Shown: positions 52,336 to 62,457 of the stretch, piece by piece | How the letters are laid out: each line of letters starts with the position of its first letter | Position numbering within the stretch: the first letter of the stretch is position 1 | Origin: Pseudoleptotrichia goodfellowii | GTDB taxonomy: Bacteria; Fusobacteriota; Fusobacteriia; Fusobacteriales; Leptotrichiaceae | DNA: 64,000 nucleotides | Reading direction: 5' to 3' | NCBI RefSeq assembly: GCF_007990505.1 | Contig: NZ_AP019822.1 | Span: 682,001 to 746,000, forward strand | Position numbers and translations under genes: made by a program | Notes under the pieces: model-generated | What the model saw: only the letters and a program-made list of their open reading frames with translations | The model's database searches: none | What the model was told of the DNA's origin: nothing

Positions 52336-54509
52336 TGTGGAAAAAAACAGCCTACGGAGTTTTAATCGTTATAGCGGGATATTTTCTGTATTCAGTATTT
52401 TTAAAAAAAATAGATACATCTCCTGTGGAAAAAATGAAACAGGAAATGAACGCAAAAAATGTTACTTATAAATTGAAAGATGATGCGATTATAAAAGCCG
52501 ACGAGCAGATAGGAACGCAGACAGACGGAATTATAAAGTTTAAGGGAGTTGTTATAGATCTGTTGAAAAAAGATATGCTCATATCGGCAAAAGAAGCCGA
52601 AGTAAATACAAAAACTTCGGATATTACTTTGAAAAATACCGTAGAAGGAAGAACCAAAGACAATAAATGGAATATATTTACAGAACATGTGGACTATAAA
52701 AAAGAGGGAGATCTGATAATTTCCGATACGAGAACAAAAATCATAAATAACGAAGATAAAACCGAGCTTCAAGCCGATAAAGTCCAAACAACTGTAAAAT
52801 TTGAGGAAATAACGGGAACAGGAAATGTCGTATACAAAAAAGAGGGGAAAGAACTTAAAGCCGATAAAATAAAGTATAACGATGTGAACAAACAGGCGGA
52901 AGCCGAAGGTAACGTAAAATATAAAGATGAAAAAAGTGATATTGCTGCAAACAGAGGAGTTTATTTTATTGAGAAAAAACAGGTAGACGCTACGGGAAAT
53001 GTCAATTACAGAAATAAAGACCTAAATGTGAAAGCAAATCATGTATTTTATGATGAAATTAAACAGATAGCCAATGCTGACGGAAACGGGACTTTCAGTT
53101 ATTTCCCGAGAAAGTCCACGGGGACTTTCCAAAGCGGAGTTTATGACCTTGTAAATGAAATCTTGACAACGGATCAGTATTATACGATGAATTATGATGA
53201 CTATAAGATGAAAGGAACCGGACTTGTTTATCTTTTTAAAACGGGAGATGCCACATTAAAGAGCAATTTCTCGGTAACAAAGCAGAATTTCACAGTCAGT
53301 GGGTCAGACGGAACGATGAATACTATTGTAAAAAATATATTTGCAAACAATATGCTGATGACAAGTGTTCAGGGAGACAGAATAAGTTCCAGAACGGGAG
53401 AGGGAAGTTTTGAAAAGAAAGAATTCAGATTTGACGGAAATATAAACGGGAAAATAAGAGGAAATGTAAAAAACTTTGTAACCAATCCGACAAAACTTGT
53501 GGATTCGGAAGCTGTTCATTTTAGAGGAAATACTGCAAAAGTGTATTTTCTTTCTCACAGTAATAACGATATGAGTATTACAAGAAGTGAAATTAAAGAA
53601 AATGTTCATATGATATATAAAGAGCTGAATCTTGATTCCCAATACAATGAAATAGATACATCGAAAAACCTTGTTTTAGCCAGAGACAGAGTAATACTGG
53701 ATTTCAGAAATGAAACTCAGATGACATCGAATTTTCTTTATCTTGACTTAAATCAGGAAATCGGAAATGCACAAAATAACGTAAAAATAGTAAGTAAGTT
53801 GCCTCAGCTTGTAAACCTTAATACGAGTTCCGATAAAGCGACTGTAAATATGAAAGAAAAGAAAGTAACTTTATTGGGAAATGTAGTAAGTTATCAGGGA
53901 AAAACAAAAATATCGTCTAAAAAAGCAGTGTACGATATTAATAAAAAAATACTGGAAAATGACGGAAATATCAAAATGGAATACTTTGTTCAGAACAGTG
54001 CCGTTTCTACGGGTAAAACCAATGCTACGGATGTTCAGGCTGTGGATGAAATCTTGAAAAAACTGTCCGTATCACAAAACGATATAAATAATAGGGATAA
54101 AATAGAGCTTCCAAGAGCAATGACAGCTTCAAACGGAACGAATGTGAATATAAAATGGAGTTCTTCAAATTCGGGATTTTTGCCTGTTACAGGAAAAGTA
54201 AACAAGGAATTTTTAGGAGGAAACAGAAGAAATGTTACGTTGAAGGCTCTTTTAAGAGCAGGTTCCGAAGAAAAAGAAAAAACTTTCAATGTAAATATTC
54301 CTGTGGAAACAGTAGGAGAAATGCTTGAAAGAGCTGCAAAAAATATTTATGTGCCTGAATCTCAAAATAATTTACCGAGTACCGTAAAAGTCAATGTGGC
54401 AAAAGGGACTCTGGATATACCTGTTACTTGGGAAAGAAGCGGATCTAAAGAAAAAGGTCTTGTAGCGACGCTAAGATATCAGGGAGTTGAATATAAAAAA
54501 CAATTTTAA
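52335..54509 (+). CDS. Giant LptC/LptA-like lipopolysaccharide transport protein
   Basis: 724 residues. One N-terminal membrane anchor (about 5-22) with short cytoplasmic start, as in LptC. A very long beta-jellyroll OstA/LptA-like region follows (about 30-560), with repeating phrases such as EITGTGNVVYKKEGKELKAD, AEAEGNVKYKDEKSDIAANR and VDATGNVNYRNKDLNVKANH. The C-terminal part (about 580-724) has an atrophied immunoglobulin-like domain (LPRAMTASNGTNVNIKWSSS, GLVATLRYQGVEY). LptC is usually about 190 residues and LptA about 180, so this appears to fuse the bridge into one protein. The lptB ATPase gene follows 12 bases later. Confidence 0.85.
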   Translation: MWKKTAYGVLIVIAGYFLYSVFLKKIDTSPVEKMKQEMNAKNVTYKLKDDAIIKADEQIGTQTDGIIKFKGVVIDLLKKDMLISAKEAEVNTKTSDITLKNTVEGRTKDNKWNIFTEHVDYKKEGDLIISDTRTKIINNEDKTELQADKVQTTVKFEEITGTGNVVYKKEGKELKADKIKYNDVNKQAEAEGNVKYKDEKSDIAANRGVYFIEKKQVDATGNVNYRNKDLNVKANHVFYDEIKQIANADGNGTFSYFPRKSTGTFQSGVYDLVNEILTTDQYYTMNYDDYKMKGTGLVYLFKTGDATLKSNFSVTKQNFTVSGSDGTMNTIVKNIFANNMLMTSVQGDRISSRTGEGSFEKKEFRFDGNINGKIRGNVKNFVTNPTKLVDSEAVHFRGNTAKVYFLSHSNNDMSITRSEIKENVHMIYKELNLDSQYNEIDTSKNLVLARDRVILDFRNETQMTSNFLYLDLNQEIGNAQNNVKIVSKLPQLVNLNTSSDKATVNMKEKKVTLLGNVVSYQGKTKISSKKAVYDINKKILENDGNIKMEYFVQNSAVSTGKTNATDVQAVDEILKKLSVSQNDINNRDKIELPRAMTASNGTNVNIKWSSSNSGFLPVTGKVNKEFLGGNRRNVTLKALLRAGSEEKEKTFNVNIPVETVGEMLERAAKNIYVPESQNNLPSTVKVNVAKGTLDIPVTWERSGSKEKGLVATLRYQGVEYKKQF

Positions 54510-54521
54510 ACGGGAGAAACA

Positions 54522-55256
54522 ATGGGTAGAAAAATCAGCATAGAAGCCGACAATTTAAAGAAAATATATAAAAACAGAGAAGTAGTAAAAAATGTCAGCT
54601 TAAGTATGGAAAAAGGTGAGGTTGTAGGTCTTTTAGGGCCTAACGGAGCAGGAAAAACAACTACTTTTTATATGATAACAGGAATTATAAAGCCGAATAA
54701 CGGGAGAGTAACTTATAACGGCGAAGATATTACAAATTTTCCTATGTATAAAAGAGCCAGACTTGGTCTGGGTTATCTTCCACAGGAAGCCTCGGTTTTC
54801 AGAAATCTGACTGTAGAAGAAAATATTATTTCGGTACTTGAAATGAGAGGAATACCGAAAAAAGAAAGAACAGCAAAAATGAGCAGTCTTATAGAAGAAT
54901 TTAAGCTTACTCACGTGGCAAAAAGTTTGGGATATGCTCTTTCAGGAGGGGAAAGACGGCGTGTGGAAATAGCAAGAACAATTTCCACAAATCCTGATTT
55001 TATACTTCTTGATGAACCTTTTGCAGGAGTAGACCCTATTGCGGTAGAAGATATTCAGAATATTATTATGCAGCTGAAAAAGAGAGGGCTCGGTATTCTT
55101 ATAACAGACCATAACGTAAGAGAAACTTTGAGAATTACTGAAAGAGCGTATATTATGGCTGAGGGAACGATACTTATATCGGGAACGGGCGAAGAAATAG
55201 CCAACAATGAAACTGCAAGAAAAGTGTATTTGGGAGATAACTTTAAGCTGGATTAA
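54522..55256 (+). CDS. lptB: LPS export ABC transporter ATPase
   Basis: A 244-residue cytoplasmic ATPase. Walker [20 protein letters not shown]-loop [20 protein letters not shown], signature [15 protein letters not shown], Walker [21 protein letters not shown], and the H-loop [19 protein letters not shown] are exactly the LptB (YhbG) pattern. It powers LptF/LptG, whose genes appear at the window end. Forms an operon with mutS and the LptC/LptA-like gene. Confidence 0.97.
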   Translation: MGRKISIEADNLKKIYKNREVVKNVSLSMEKGEVVGLLGPNGAGKTTTFYMITGIIKPNNGRVTYNGEDITNFPMYKRARLGLGYLPQEASVFRNLTVEENIISVLEMRGIPKKERTAKMSSLIEEFKLTHVAKSLGYALSGGERRRVEIARTISTNPDFILLDEPFAGVDPIAVEDIQNIIMQLKKRGLGILITDHNVRETLRITERAYIMAEGTILISGTGEEIANNETARKVYLGDNFKLD

Positions 55257-55387
55257 AGAATCTGCCGGTGCAGGATAAAAGAGGCATTAAAGGTCCGATG
55301 ATTTTTATTTACAGACTTTGAAACAGTTGTTATGCAGATATGTTATTAATCAACGAAAAATTTTATTCAAAAAAATAAAAATTTCAG

Positions 55388-55416
55388 TTGTATTAATTTA
55401 CTCAATTAGATATAAT
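55388..55416 (+). promoter_or_regulatory. alaS promoter
   Basis: TTGTAT (55388-55393), 17-base spacer, TATAAT (55411-55416). No T-box antiterminator sequence was found in the 210 bases upstream of alaS, and no clear terminator after lptB. Confidence 0.6.
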
Positions 55417-55467
55417 ATATATTAGACTAAAAATAAAATTAGGGAAAATCAAAAAAGGAGAAAATAA

Positions 55468-58080
55468 ATGACAGGGAATGAGTTAAGAAAAAGTTTCGTC
55501 GATTTCTTTAAATCAAAAGAACATAAGCATTTTGAAAGTGCTTCGTTAATACCCGACGATAAAAGTTTATTGCTGACAGTGGCGGGGATGGTACCGTTTA
55601 AACCGTTTTTTTTAGGAGAAAAAGAAGCTCCTTTTAAAAGAATAACTACTTATCAGAAGTGCATAAGAACAAATGATTTGGAAAATGTAGGAAAGACACC
55701 GAGACATCATACATTTTTTGAAATGTTGGGAAATTTTTCTTTCGGGGATTATTTTAAAAAAGAAGCCATTGAATGGTCATGGGAATATATAACAAAAGTT
55801 TTGAAACTTGATAAAGAAAGACTTTGGGTATCTGTCTTTGAAACAGATGATGAAGCTTATAAAATATGGAACGAAGAAATCGGAGTTCCTGCAGAAAGAA
55901 TGGTAAGACTGGGAGAAGATGATAACTGGTGGGCAGCAGGTCCTGTAGGTTCATGCGGTCCGTGCAGCGAGATTTATTATGATACTCAAAATATGGGAAA
56001 AAATAACGAAGAAATAAACTGCAAGCCGGGAGATGAAGGAGACCGATTCCTTGAAATATGGAATCTTGTGTTTACAGAATGGAACAGACTGAAAGACGGA
56101 ACACTTGTTCCTCTGCCTGAAAAAAATATAGATACGGGAGCGGGTATTGAAAGAATAGCTTCGGTTATCCAAAATAAGAAAAGTAATTTTGAAACAGACT
56201 TGTTTATGCCTATTATTAAAGGGATTGAAAAAGTTCTGGATATAAAAAAAGAAGAACATGACGAAGCCGTTAAAATAATAGCAGATCATATAAGAGCGTC
56301 AGTATTTTTAATAGGTGACGGAGTGCTGCCGTCCAACGAGGGAAGAGGTTACATATTAAGAAAAATAATAAGAAGAGCTTTCGGAGTGGGAAGTGTAGCT
56401 AAAGAAAAAGTTTTTGAAAAAGAGGATATATTCCTTCATAAGCTTGTGTCTTATGTTGTGGAAACTATGAAAGACGGATATCCTGATTTAGTTGAAAAAA
56501 GTGAATATATTGAAAAAGTAATAAAAATAGAAGAAGAAAGATTTTCAACAACATTGAAAAATGGAACGGAAATGCTTTCTGAAGAAATAGCAAAACTGAA
56601 AAAACAGAATAAGAAAAAATTGTCATCGGAAATATCGTTTAAATTGTATGATACATTCGGATTTCCTTTCGAGCTTACGAGATTGATACTTAATAACGAG
56701 GGAATAGAAGTATCCGAAGAAGACTTTGAAAAAAGACTGGAAGAACAGATAACAAGATCTCAAAGAAGCAGAGTCACTATTTCCGATATGATAAAAGATG
56801 ATTTTATCGACGAATTTTTTGAAAAACACGGAAAGACAGAATTTACAGGATATGAAAATTTTGCAGATAAAGGGAAAATACTGTATGCGGCTAAAAGCGA
56901 GGGAATGAGCGGATATGAAATGATATTCGATAAAACACCTTTTTATGCCGAGTCGGGAGGACAGGTTTCGGATACAGGGAAAATAACCGCAGGAGAGTTT
57001 GAAGGAAGAGTAGTGGATGTTGTCAAGAAAAGAGATGTATTTATTCATCAGGTAGAAGTGATAAAAGGAATTATACCTGCAGAAAATACAACTGTAGAAC
57101 TTGAAATTGATGTTGAAAGAAGAAAAGATATTCAGAGAAATCACACTGCTACGCATATTCTTCATAAAGTGTTAAGAGAAAAACTTGGGACACACGTAGA
57201 GCAGTCGGGATCCCTTGTGGAAAGTGACAGACTCAGATTCGATTTTTCTCATTATGAGCCGATATCCAAAGAAATGATAGAAGAAATCGAGTATGAAGTA
57301 AATAACGTAATACTTTCAAATATAAAAACGAAAATAGATTATGAAAATATACAGGAAGCGAAAAACAGAGGAGCAATGGCATTATTCTCGGATAAATACG
57401 GAGATATAGTAAGAGTAGTGGAAATTCCGGGATTCTCTATAGAGTTATGTGGAGGAGCTCATGTAAAATCCACAGGAGAAATAGGATTTTTCAATATAGA
57501 GTCGGAAACGGGAATATCTTCAGGAGTAAGAAGAATAATCGCTACAACAGGGCATAAAAGTCTTGAGTATGTAAACGGAATAGAGGAAAAACTTGCTGAA
57601 ATATCGGCAACTATGAAATCTGATGAAAATAATATTGTTGAAGTACTGAAAAAATACAAAAACGAGTTTAAAGATTTGGAAAAAGCATATATGCAGCTTC
57701 AAAGCAGACTTTTGAAATATGAAATAAATGAAATATTTGAAGGAGTGGAAGAAATTTCGGGAGTAAAAGTTCTTGCGAAAACTTTTGAAAATAAAAATAT
57801 TGACGAGCTGAAAGAAATAGTCGACAGAGGAAAAGAAAAGCTTCAAAGCGGAATAATAATACTCGGTTCAAATAATGAAAAAGCAATATTTGTGGCAGGA
57901 GTTACAAAAGATCTGATTTCCAAAATCAAAGCAGGAGATATAGTAAAAGTCGCAGCACAAACTGCTGACGGAAACGGCGGAGGACGACCCGACTTTGCAC
58001 AGGCAGGCGGTAAAAACGGAAGTGCTGTAAAAGAAGCTATGGAAAAAAGTAAAGAATATATTGTTTCACAACTTTCATAA
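55468..58080 (+). CDS. alaS: Alanyl-tRNA synthetase
   Basis: 870 residues, standard length. Class II catalytic core near the start (SLIPDDKSLLLTVAGMVPFK, TPRHHTFFEMLGNFSFGDYF, NIDTGAGIERIASVIQ). Editing domain with zinc ligands in RNHTATHILHKVL and ELCGGAHVKSTGEIG. The C-terminal oligomerisation C-Ala domain ends GNGGGRPDFAQAGGKNG. Charges tRNA-Ala. AAAGGAG precedes the ATG. First gene of a run that continues through ruvX, secD, secF and alr. Confidence 0.98.
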   Translation: MTGNELRKSFVDFFKSKEHKHFESASLIPDDKSLLLTVAGMVPFKPFFLGEKEAPFKRITTYQKCIRTNDLENVGKTPRHHTFFEMLGNFSFGDYFKKEAIEWSWEYITKVLKLDKERLWVSVFETDDEAYKIWNEEIGVPAERMVRLGEDDNWWAAGPVGSCGPCSEIYYDTQNMGKNNEEINCKPGDEGDRFLEIWNLVFTEWNRLKDGTLVPLPEKNIDTGAGIERIASVIQNKKSNFETDLFMPIIKGIEKVLDIKKEEHDEAVKIIADHIRASVFLIGDGVLPSNEGRGYILRKIIRRAFGVGSVAKEKVFEKEDIFLHKLVSYVVETMKDGYPDLVEKSEYIEKVIKIEEERFSTTLKNGTEMLSEEIAKLKKQNKKKLSSEISFKLYDTFGFPFELTRLILNNEGIEVSEEDFEKRLEEQITRSQRSRVTISDMIKDDFIDEFFEKHGKTEFTGYENFADKGKILYAAKSEGMSGYEMIFDKTPFYAESGGQVSDTGKITAGEFEGRVVDVVKKRDVFIHQVEVIKGIIPAENTTVELEIDVERRKDIQRNHTATHILHKVLREKLGTHVEQSGSLVESDRLRFDFSHYEPISKEMIEEIEYEVNNVILSNIKTKIDYENIQEAKNRGAMALFSDKYGDIVRVVEIPGFSIELCGGAHVKSTGEIGFFNIESETGISSGVRRIIATTGHKSLEYVNGIEEKLAEISATMKSDENNIVEVLKKYKNEFKDLEKAYMQLQSRLLKYEINEIFEGVEEISGVKVLAKTFENKNIDELKEIVDRGKEKLQSGIIILGSNNEKAIFVAGVTKDLISKIKAGDIVKVAAQTADGNGGGRPDFAQAGGKNGSAVKEAMEKSKEYIVSQLS

Positions 58081-58098
58081 TAAACAAAGAGGACAAAT

Positions 58099-58515
58099 AT
58101 GAAAAAATTTATAGGACTTGATATAGGAGATGTACGTATAGGAGTAGCAAAGTCCGATCCTTTGGGTATTTTGGCTACAGGTCTTGAAGTAATAGACAGA
58201 AATACTGTAAATCCTGTAGAGAGAATAAAAGAAATACTTTCTGATGAAGGAACGAAAAAAATAGTTGCAGGTCTTCCTAAAAGTCTTGATGGGACGAAAA
58301 AACGTCAGGCTGAAAAAGTGGAGGAGTTTGTTGCGGAATTAAAAGAAAGTATCCCCGATATAGAAGTGATTATGGTAGATGAGAGATACACAACTACCGA
58401 AGCTGAACATTATTTAAAAAATTATTCAAAGAAAAACGGGAAAGAAAGACGAAAAGTGGTAGATATGGTAGCTGCATCAATAATACTTCAAAAATATCTG
58501 GACAGAATAAAATAA
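58099..58515 (+). CDS. ruvX: Holliday-junction resolvase-like nuclease (YqgF/RuvX)
   Basis: A 138-residue RNase H-fold protein. IGLDIGDVRIGVAKSDPLG (catalytic Asp in strand 1), IVAGLPKSLDGTKKRQAEKV, MVDERYTTTEAEHYL (Glu) and VVDMVAASIILQKYLD (Asp) give the YqgF pattern. Family members act in 5' end processing of pre-16S rRNA and possibly junction resolution. It lies 18 bases after alaS, a common bacterial arrangement. Confidence 0.95.
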   Translation: MKKFIGLDIGDVRIGVAKSDPLGILATGLEVIDRNTVNPVERIKEILSDEGTKKIVAGLPKSLDGTKKRQAEKVEEFVAELKESIPDIEVIMVDERYTTTEAEHYLKNYSKKNGKERRKVVDMVAASIILQKYLDRIK

Positions 58516-58568
58516 AAAATAAATTTATAAATAAAATTAACAAATTTATATTTGTGGAAAGGTTAGTA

Positions 58569-59771
58569 ATGAAGAATAAAACAATACATTATATTTTGTT
58601 ATTGGCAATAATTGTTATTCCGGGAGCAATATTATATCGTAACAAAATAAAATTGGGACTTGATTTGAGAGGCGGAACATATGTAGTATTGCAGGCTCAG
58701 GGTAAAATAGAGAATGATACTATGGATAAGGTAAGGGATATAGTGGAAAGAAGGATAGACAGTCTGGGAGTTTCCGAACCTGTCCTTCAGATAAACGGAA
58801 AAGACAGACTGATAGTCGAACTGGCAGGAATTAAAGATCCTCAAAAAGCCATAGATTTAATAGGTACTACTGCAAAACTTGAATTTAAGATTAAAAATCA
58901 GGACGGGACATACGGACCGACTTTACTGGAAGGATCGGCTATAAAAAATGCGACTCTTGTTCAGGGACAGTTCGGACAGCCTGAAGTAGCTTTCGAGTTG
59001 GATACAAAAGGAGCGGAAACATTTGCGAAAATAACGAGAGAAAATGTACACAAACAGTTGGCGATAATGCTTGACGGAAAAGAGCAGTCGGCACCGGTAA
59101 TAAATACTGAAATACCGGGAGGAAGAGGAGTAATAACTACGAATGATCCTGAAGATGCTCAGGCATTGACAAACCTGCTTAAGTCGGGAGCGTTGCCTGT
59201 GAGTATAAAAATAATGGAAACAAGAACTGTAGGAGCAACATTGGGAAATGAATCCATTCAGCAGACAAAAATGGCAGGAGTAATAGCGATGATAGCAATT
59301 TCCTTATTTATGTTTGCAGTTTATAAAATACCGGGACTTATAGCCGATATAGTATTGGCAATATACGGATTCTTAGTATTGGCATCTTTCAGTATGATAG
59401 GGGCAACATTGACGTTACCGGGAATAGCAGGATTTATCCTTACGTTAGGAATGGCAGTGGATGCCAACGTTATTACTTTTGAAAGAATAAAAGAAGAACT
59501 GAGAAAAGGATATTCTCTTGAAGATGCAGTGGAAAACGGATTTAAAAACGGACTTCCGGCAATACTTGACGGAAATATAACAACATTGCTTGTAGCATCG
59601 GTGCTATTCTTTTTCGGTACAGGACCTGTAAAAGGATTTGCAGTAACTCTTACATTGGGAGTGTTGATAACGATAGTTACGGCTTTATTTATAACAAAAG
59701 TATTATTTAAACTTGTAATATCCACATTTAAAGTAAAAAAAGAACAGCTGTTCTGGAAAGGAGTAAAATAA
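58569..59771 (+). CDS. secD: Protein translocase subunit SecD
   Basis: 400 residues from ATG 58569, which has GGAAAGG six bases upstream; the in-frame GTG at 58554 overlaps that site and is rejected. N-terminal membrane segment, then KLGLDLRGGTYVVLQAQ (the SecD signature), a periplasmic P1 domain somewhat smaller than in E. coli, and five C-terminal membrane helices with GFILTLGMAVDANVITFERI. With SecF it uses proton motive force to pull proteins through SecYEG. The stop overlaps the secF start (TAATG). Confidence 0.96.
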   Translation: MKNKTIHYILLLAIIVIPGAILYRNKIKLGLDLRGGTYVVLQAQGKIENDTMDKVRDIVERRIDSLGVSEPVLQINGKDRLIVELAGIKDPQKAIDLIGTTAKLEFKIKNQDGTYGPTLLEGSAIKNATLVQGQFGQPEVAFELDTKGAETFAKITRENVHKQLAIMLDGKEQSAPVINTEIPGGRGVITTNDPEDAQALTNLLKSGALPVSIKIMETRTVGATLGNESIQQTKMAGVIAMIAISLFMFAVYKIPGLIADIVLAIYGFLVLASFSMIGATLTLPGIAGFILTLGMAVDANVITFERIKEELRKGYSLEDAVENGFKNGLPAILDGNITTLLVASVLFFFGTGPVKGFAVTLTLGVLITIVTALFITKVLFKLVISTFKVKKEQLFWKGVK

Positions 59772-60730
59772 TGAATTTAAGAGTTATACAACTGAAAAAA
59801 TATTATTTAGGATTTTCGGCAATAATGGTTGTAATTTCAATTATTTTCTTCCTAACTATAAAACTTAATTTGGGAGTAGATTTTAAAGGTGGAGATTTGT
59901 TGCAGCTTCATTACAGTCAGGCGATAAATAAGGATACTTTAAACGGTACTTTGGACGGAATTATAAGTGAAGTTCCCCAGCTTAAAAACAGAAGGTTGCA
60001 GTATTCCGAAGATAATACGATAGTTTTAAGAACAGAGCAGCTTACAGATGCTCAGAAAAATGTTGTTTTGAAACAGTTAACTGAAAAAACGGGAAAATAT
60101 GAATTAGTAAAATACGATACTGTAGGACCTACGATCGGAAAAGAATTGACTTCAAACGCTCTTACAGCACTGCTTATAGGAAGTTTACTTATAATCATTT
60201 ATATTACTATAAGATTTGAGTTTGTTTATGCAGTTGCAGGTGTGGCAGCGGTATTGCACGATGTAATAATAGCGATGGGACTTATAGCATTTCTGAAATA
60301 TGAGATAAATACTCCTTTTATTGCGGCAATATTGACAATACTCGGATATTCAATGAACGACACGATTGTAGTATTTGACAGAATAAGGGAAAATGATGCT
60401 AAAGAAGGTAAAACAAAAGATTTTGCGGAAATAATCGAAGAAAGTGCAAATCAGGTTTATATGAGATCACTGTTTACTTCTTTGACTACATTACTTTCTA
60501 TAACTGTATTGCTGTTATTCGGAGGAGATTCTTTGAGAACATTTAATACCGCATTGTTTATAGGAATGATATTCGGAACTTATTCTTCGATATTTGTAGC
60601 GAGTCCTCTTGTTTATCTGATGAGAAAATACAGAAAGAAAAGAAAAGATACGGATAATAAAGATAAATCGAGAAAACACAGACAAAAAACGATTAACGGT
60701 TACGATGAAGATGAAAAAGTATTAGTATAA
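59771..60730 (+). CDS. secF: Protein translocase subunit SecF
   Basis: 319 residues: first membrane helix, LNLGVDFKGGDLLQLHYSQA, a small periplasmic domain, the YDTVGPTIGKELTSNALTAL loop, and helices with TILGYSMNDTIVVFDRIREN, the SecF signature. The Lys/Arg-rich cytoplasmic tail is longer than usual (about 290-319). Coupled to secD by a one-base overlap. Confidence 0.96.
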   Translation: MNLRVIQLKKYYLGFSAIMVVISIIFFLTIKLNLGVDFKGGDLLQLHYSQAINKDTLNGTLDGIISEVPQLKNRRLQYSEDNTIVLRTEQLTDAQKNVVLKQLTEKTGKYELVKYDTVGPTIGKELTSNALTALLIGSLLIIIYITIRFEFVYAVAGVAAVLHDVIIAMGLIAFLKYEINTPFIAAILTILGYSMNDTIVVFDRIRENDAKEGKTKDFAEIIEESANQVYMRSLFTSLTTLLSITVLLLFGGDSLRTFNTALFIGMIFGTYSSIFVASPLVYLMRKYRKKRKDTDNKDKSRKHRQKTINGYDEDEKVLV

Positions 60731-60753
60731 AAAACTCCGAAAGGTGAAGAGAG

Positions 60754-61845
60754 ATGCGTTGTTGGGCTGAAATAAACATAAAAAATCTGTATGATAATAT
60801 TAAAGAAATCGAAAAAATAACTTCCAAAGATCATATAATGGCAGTTATAAAAGCTGACGGTTACGGACACGGAATGGAAAAAATATGTGAAGCACTTATA
60901 AAGACAGGTATTAAAAATTTTGCAGTAGCGACAAGTGAAGAAGCACATAAAATAAGGGAAATAGACGACAGCGTAAATATCCTTATTTTGGGTCCTATTG
61001 AAAATGATCATGCAAATTCTGTTTCAGAAAAAAATATTTATTTTATGATAACCGATTTTCAGGAGATAGATTATCTTGAGAAAAATGAATGTAATACAGA
61101 TGTGTTTATTAAAATAGATACAGGAATGGGCAGAGTAGGATTTCAGTTGCAGGAAATTGAAAAACTTGCAGAAACTCTGAAAAGATGTAAATATGTGAAG
61201 CCGATAGGCGTTTTCTCTCATTTTTCTTCTTCGGATTCGGATGTAAATTATACCGATTTGCAAATAAAAAGATTTGAAGAAGTATCGGATAATCTGAAAA
61301 GAGAACTACCGACTGTTAAGTACAGACATTTGCTTAACAGTTTCGGGAGTTTGAGATTTCAAAAAAGTAAATATGATTTTATAAGAGCGGGGATAATAAT
61401 ATACGGCGGTGTTACCGAAGAAGAAACGAAGCCTTATAAATTTAAGCCGGTAATGTCCCTTTATGCAAAAATAAGTTACATAAAGACATTGTATGAGGAC
61501 AGTTATATAAGTTACGGAAATACTTATCTTGCAAAAAAGGGAGAAACACTGGCTACAGTGTCTATAGGATATGCCGACGGGGTAAGAAGGGATTTGTCCA
61601 ATAAAGGTTATGTATATTATAAAGGGCATAAATGCAATATAGTAGGAAGAGTCTGTATGGATCAGCTTGTGATTAAACTGCCTGAAGAACTGGTAAAAGA
61701 AGCCGAAAAAGGAGATAAAGTAGAGTTTTTCGGAGAAAATATAAATGTAGTTGATGTCGCAAACCTTTGTAATACAATATCCTATGAAATTTTATGCGGA
61801 ATAAGTCAGAGAGTTCCGAGAATATACATCAATGAAAATGAATAA
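60754..61845 (+). CDS. alr: Alanine racemase
   Basis: A 363-residue PLP enzyme making D-alanine for peptidoglycan. The PLP lysine lies in MAVIKADGYGHGMEKI (about residue 36), the second catalytic Tyr in SYGNTYLAKKGETLATVSIG with YADGVRRDLSN, and KIDTGMGRVGFQ is conserved. Length standard. GGTGAAGAGAG ribosome region. Same direction as secF, 23 bases apart. Confidence 0.97.
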   Translation: MRCWAEINIKNLYDNIKEIEKITSKDHIMAVIKADGYGHGMEKICEALIKTGIKNFAVATSEEAHKIREIDDSVNILILGPIENDHANSVSEKNIYFMITDFQEIDYLEKNECNTDVFIKIDTGMGRVGFQLQEIEKLAETLKRCKYVKPIGVFSHFSSSDSDVNYTDLQIKRFEEVSDNLKRELPTVKYRHLLNSFGSLRFQKSKYDFIRAGIIIYGGVTEEETKPYKFKPVMSLYAKISYIKTLYEDSYISYGNTYLAKKGETLATVSIGYADGVRRDLSNKGYVYYKGHKCNIVGRVCMDQLVIKLPEELVKEAEKGDKVEFFGENINVVDVANLCNTISYEILCGISQRVPRIYINENE

Positions 61846-61863
61846 AGTTGACGGGAGAAAAAA

Positions 61864-62457
61864 ATGATATTGGATATAGGATTTTTAATATTGTTGATTT
61901 TGTCATTTCTGTTAGGAAGAAAAAGAGGATTTACACTGGAATTTTTCAATGTATTCAAGTACCTGCTGATACTGTATTTTATGAAATACACTTACGGAGC
62001 TGTAAAGGTTTTGTTCAAATTGGCAGAAAAAGACTCGAGAGATCAGCTGAAAATATATATCATTGCATTTGCAATATTATATATTTCGCTTACAATCATA
62101 TTAAAATTAAGTGCCAACTTTTTAAAAAGTATAAAGTTGAAAAGACTTAACGAGTTTTTTGGAGGGATATTAGGAATAATAAAAACGACTTTTGTAATTT
62201 TTATAATATATATAATAGTGTTAATAGGTTCTACTCACAGCAAAAGACTGGAAGAAATAAAACATCAGAGTCTTGCGGTGAAAGGTATAACCCAATATTT
62301 ATACGTGTATTCGGAAGTATTTCCGGATTTTATAAAAAATGATGTAAACAGATACAGAAAAAAAAGAGCGGAAGAAAAACTGAAGAGAAATGTATTAAAC
62401 GAGCTTAAGGAAAATAACTTGAATGAAGGAATAAAAAATAATGAAAATAATAGATAA
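61864..62457 (+). CDS. CvpA family membrane protein
   Basis: 197 residues, about four membrane helices, starting MILDIGFLILLILSFLLGRK with the RGF segment (KRGFTLEFFNVFKYLLI) typical of CvpA/colicin V production proteins. The helix after residue 100 reads RLNEFFGGILGIIKTTFVIF, the conserved Gly-rich helix. The C-terminal tail is Lys/Glu/Asn-rich and charged. Family members affect envelope homeostasis; mechanism unclear. GGGAG ribosome site; overlaps the next gene by 17 bases. Confidence 0.85.
   Translation: MILDIGFLILLILSFLLGRKRGFTLEFFNVFKYLLILYFMKYTYGAVKVLFKLAEKDSRDQLKIYIIAFAILYISLTIILKLSANFLKSIKLKRLNEFFGGILGIIKTTFVIFIIYIIVLIGSTHSKRLEEIKHQSLAVKGITQYLYVYSEVFPDFIKNDVNRYRKKRAEEKLKRNVLNELKENNLNEGIKNNENNR

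Noticed and set aside
55257-55467. Possible T-box leader before alaS
   Set aside because: No conserved antiterminator motif or terminator/antiterminator pair could be found; only an ordinary promoter is visible.
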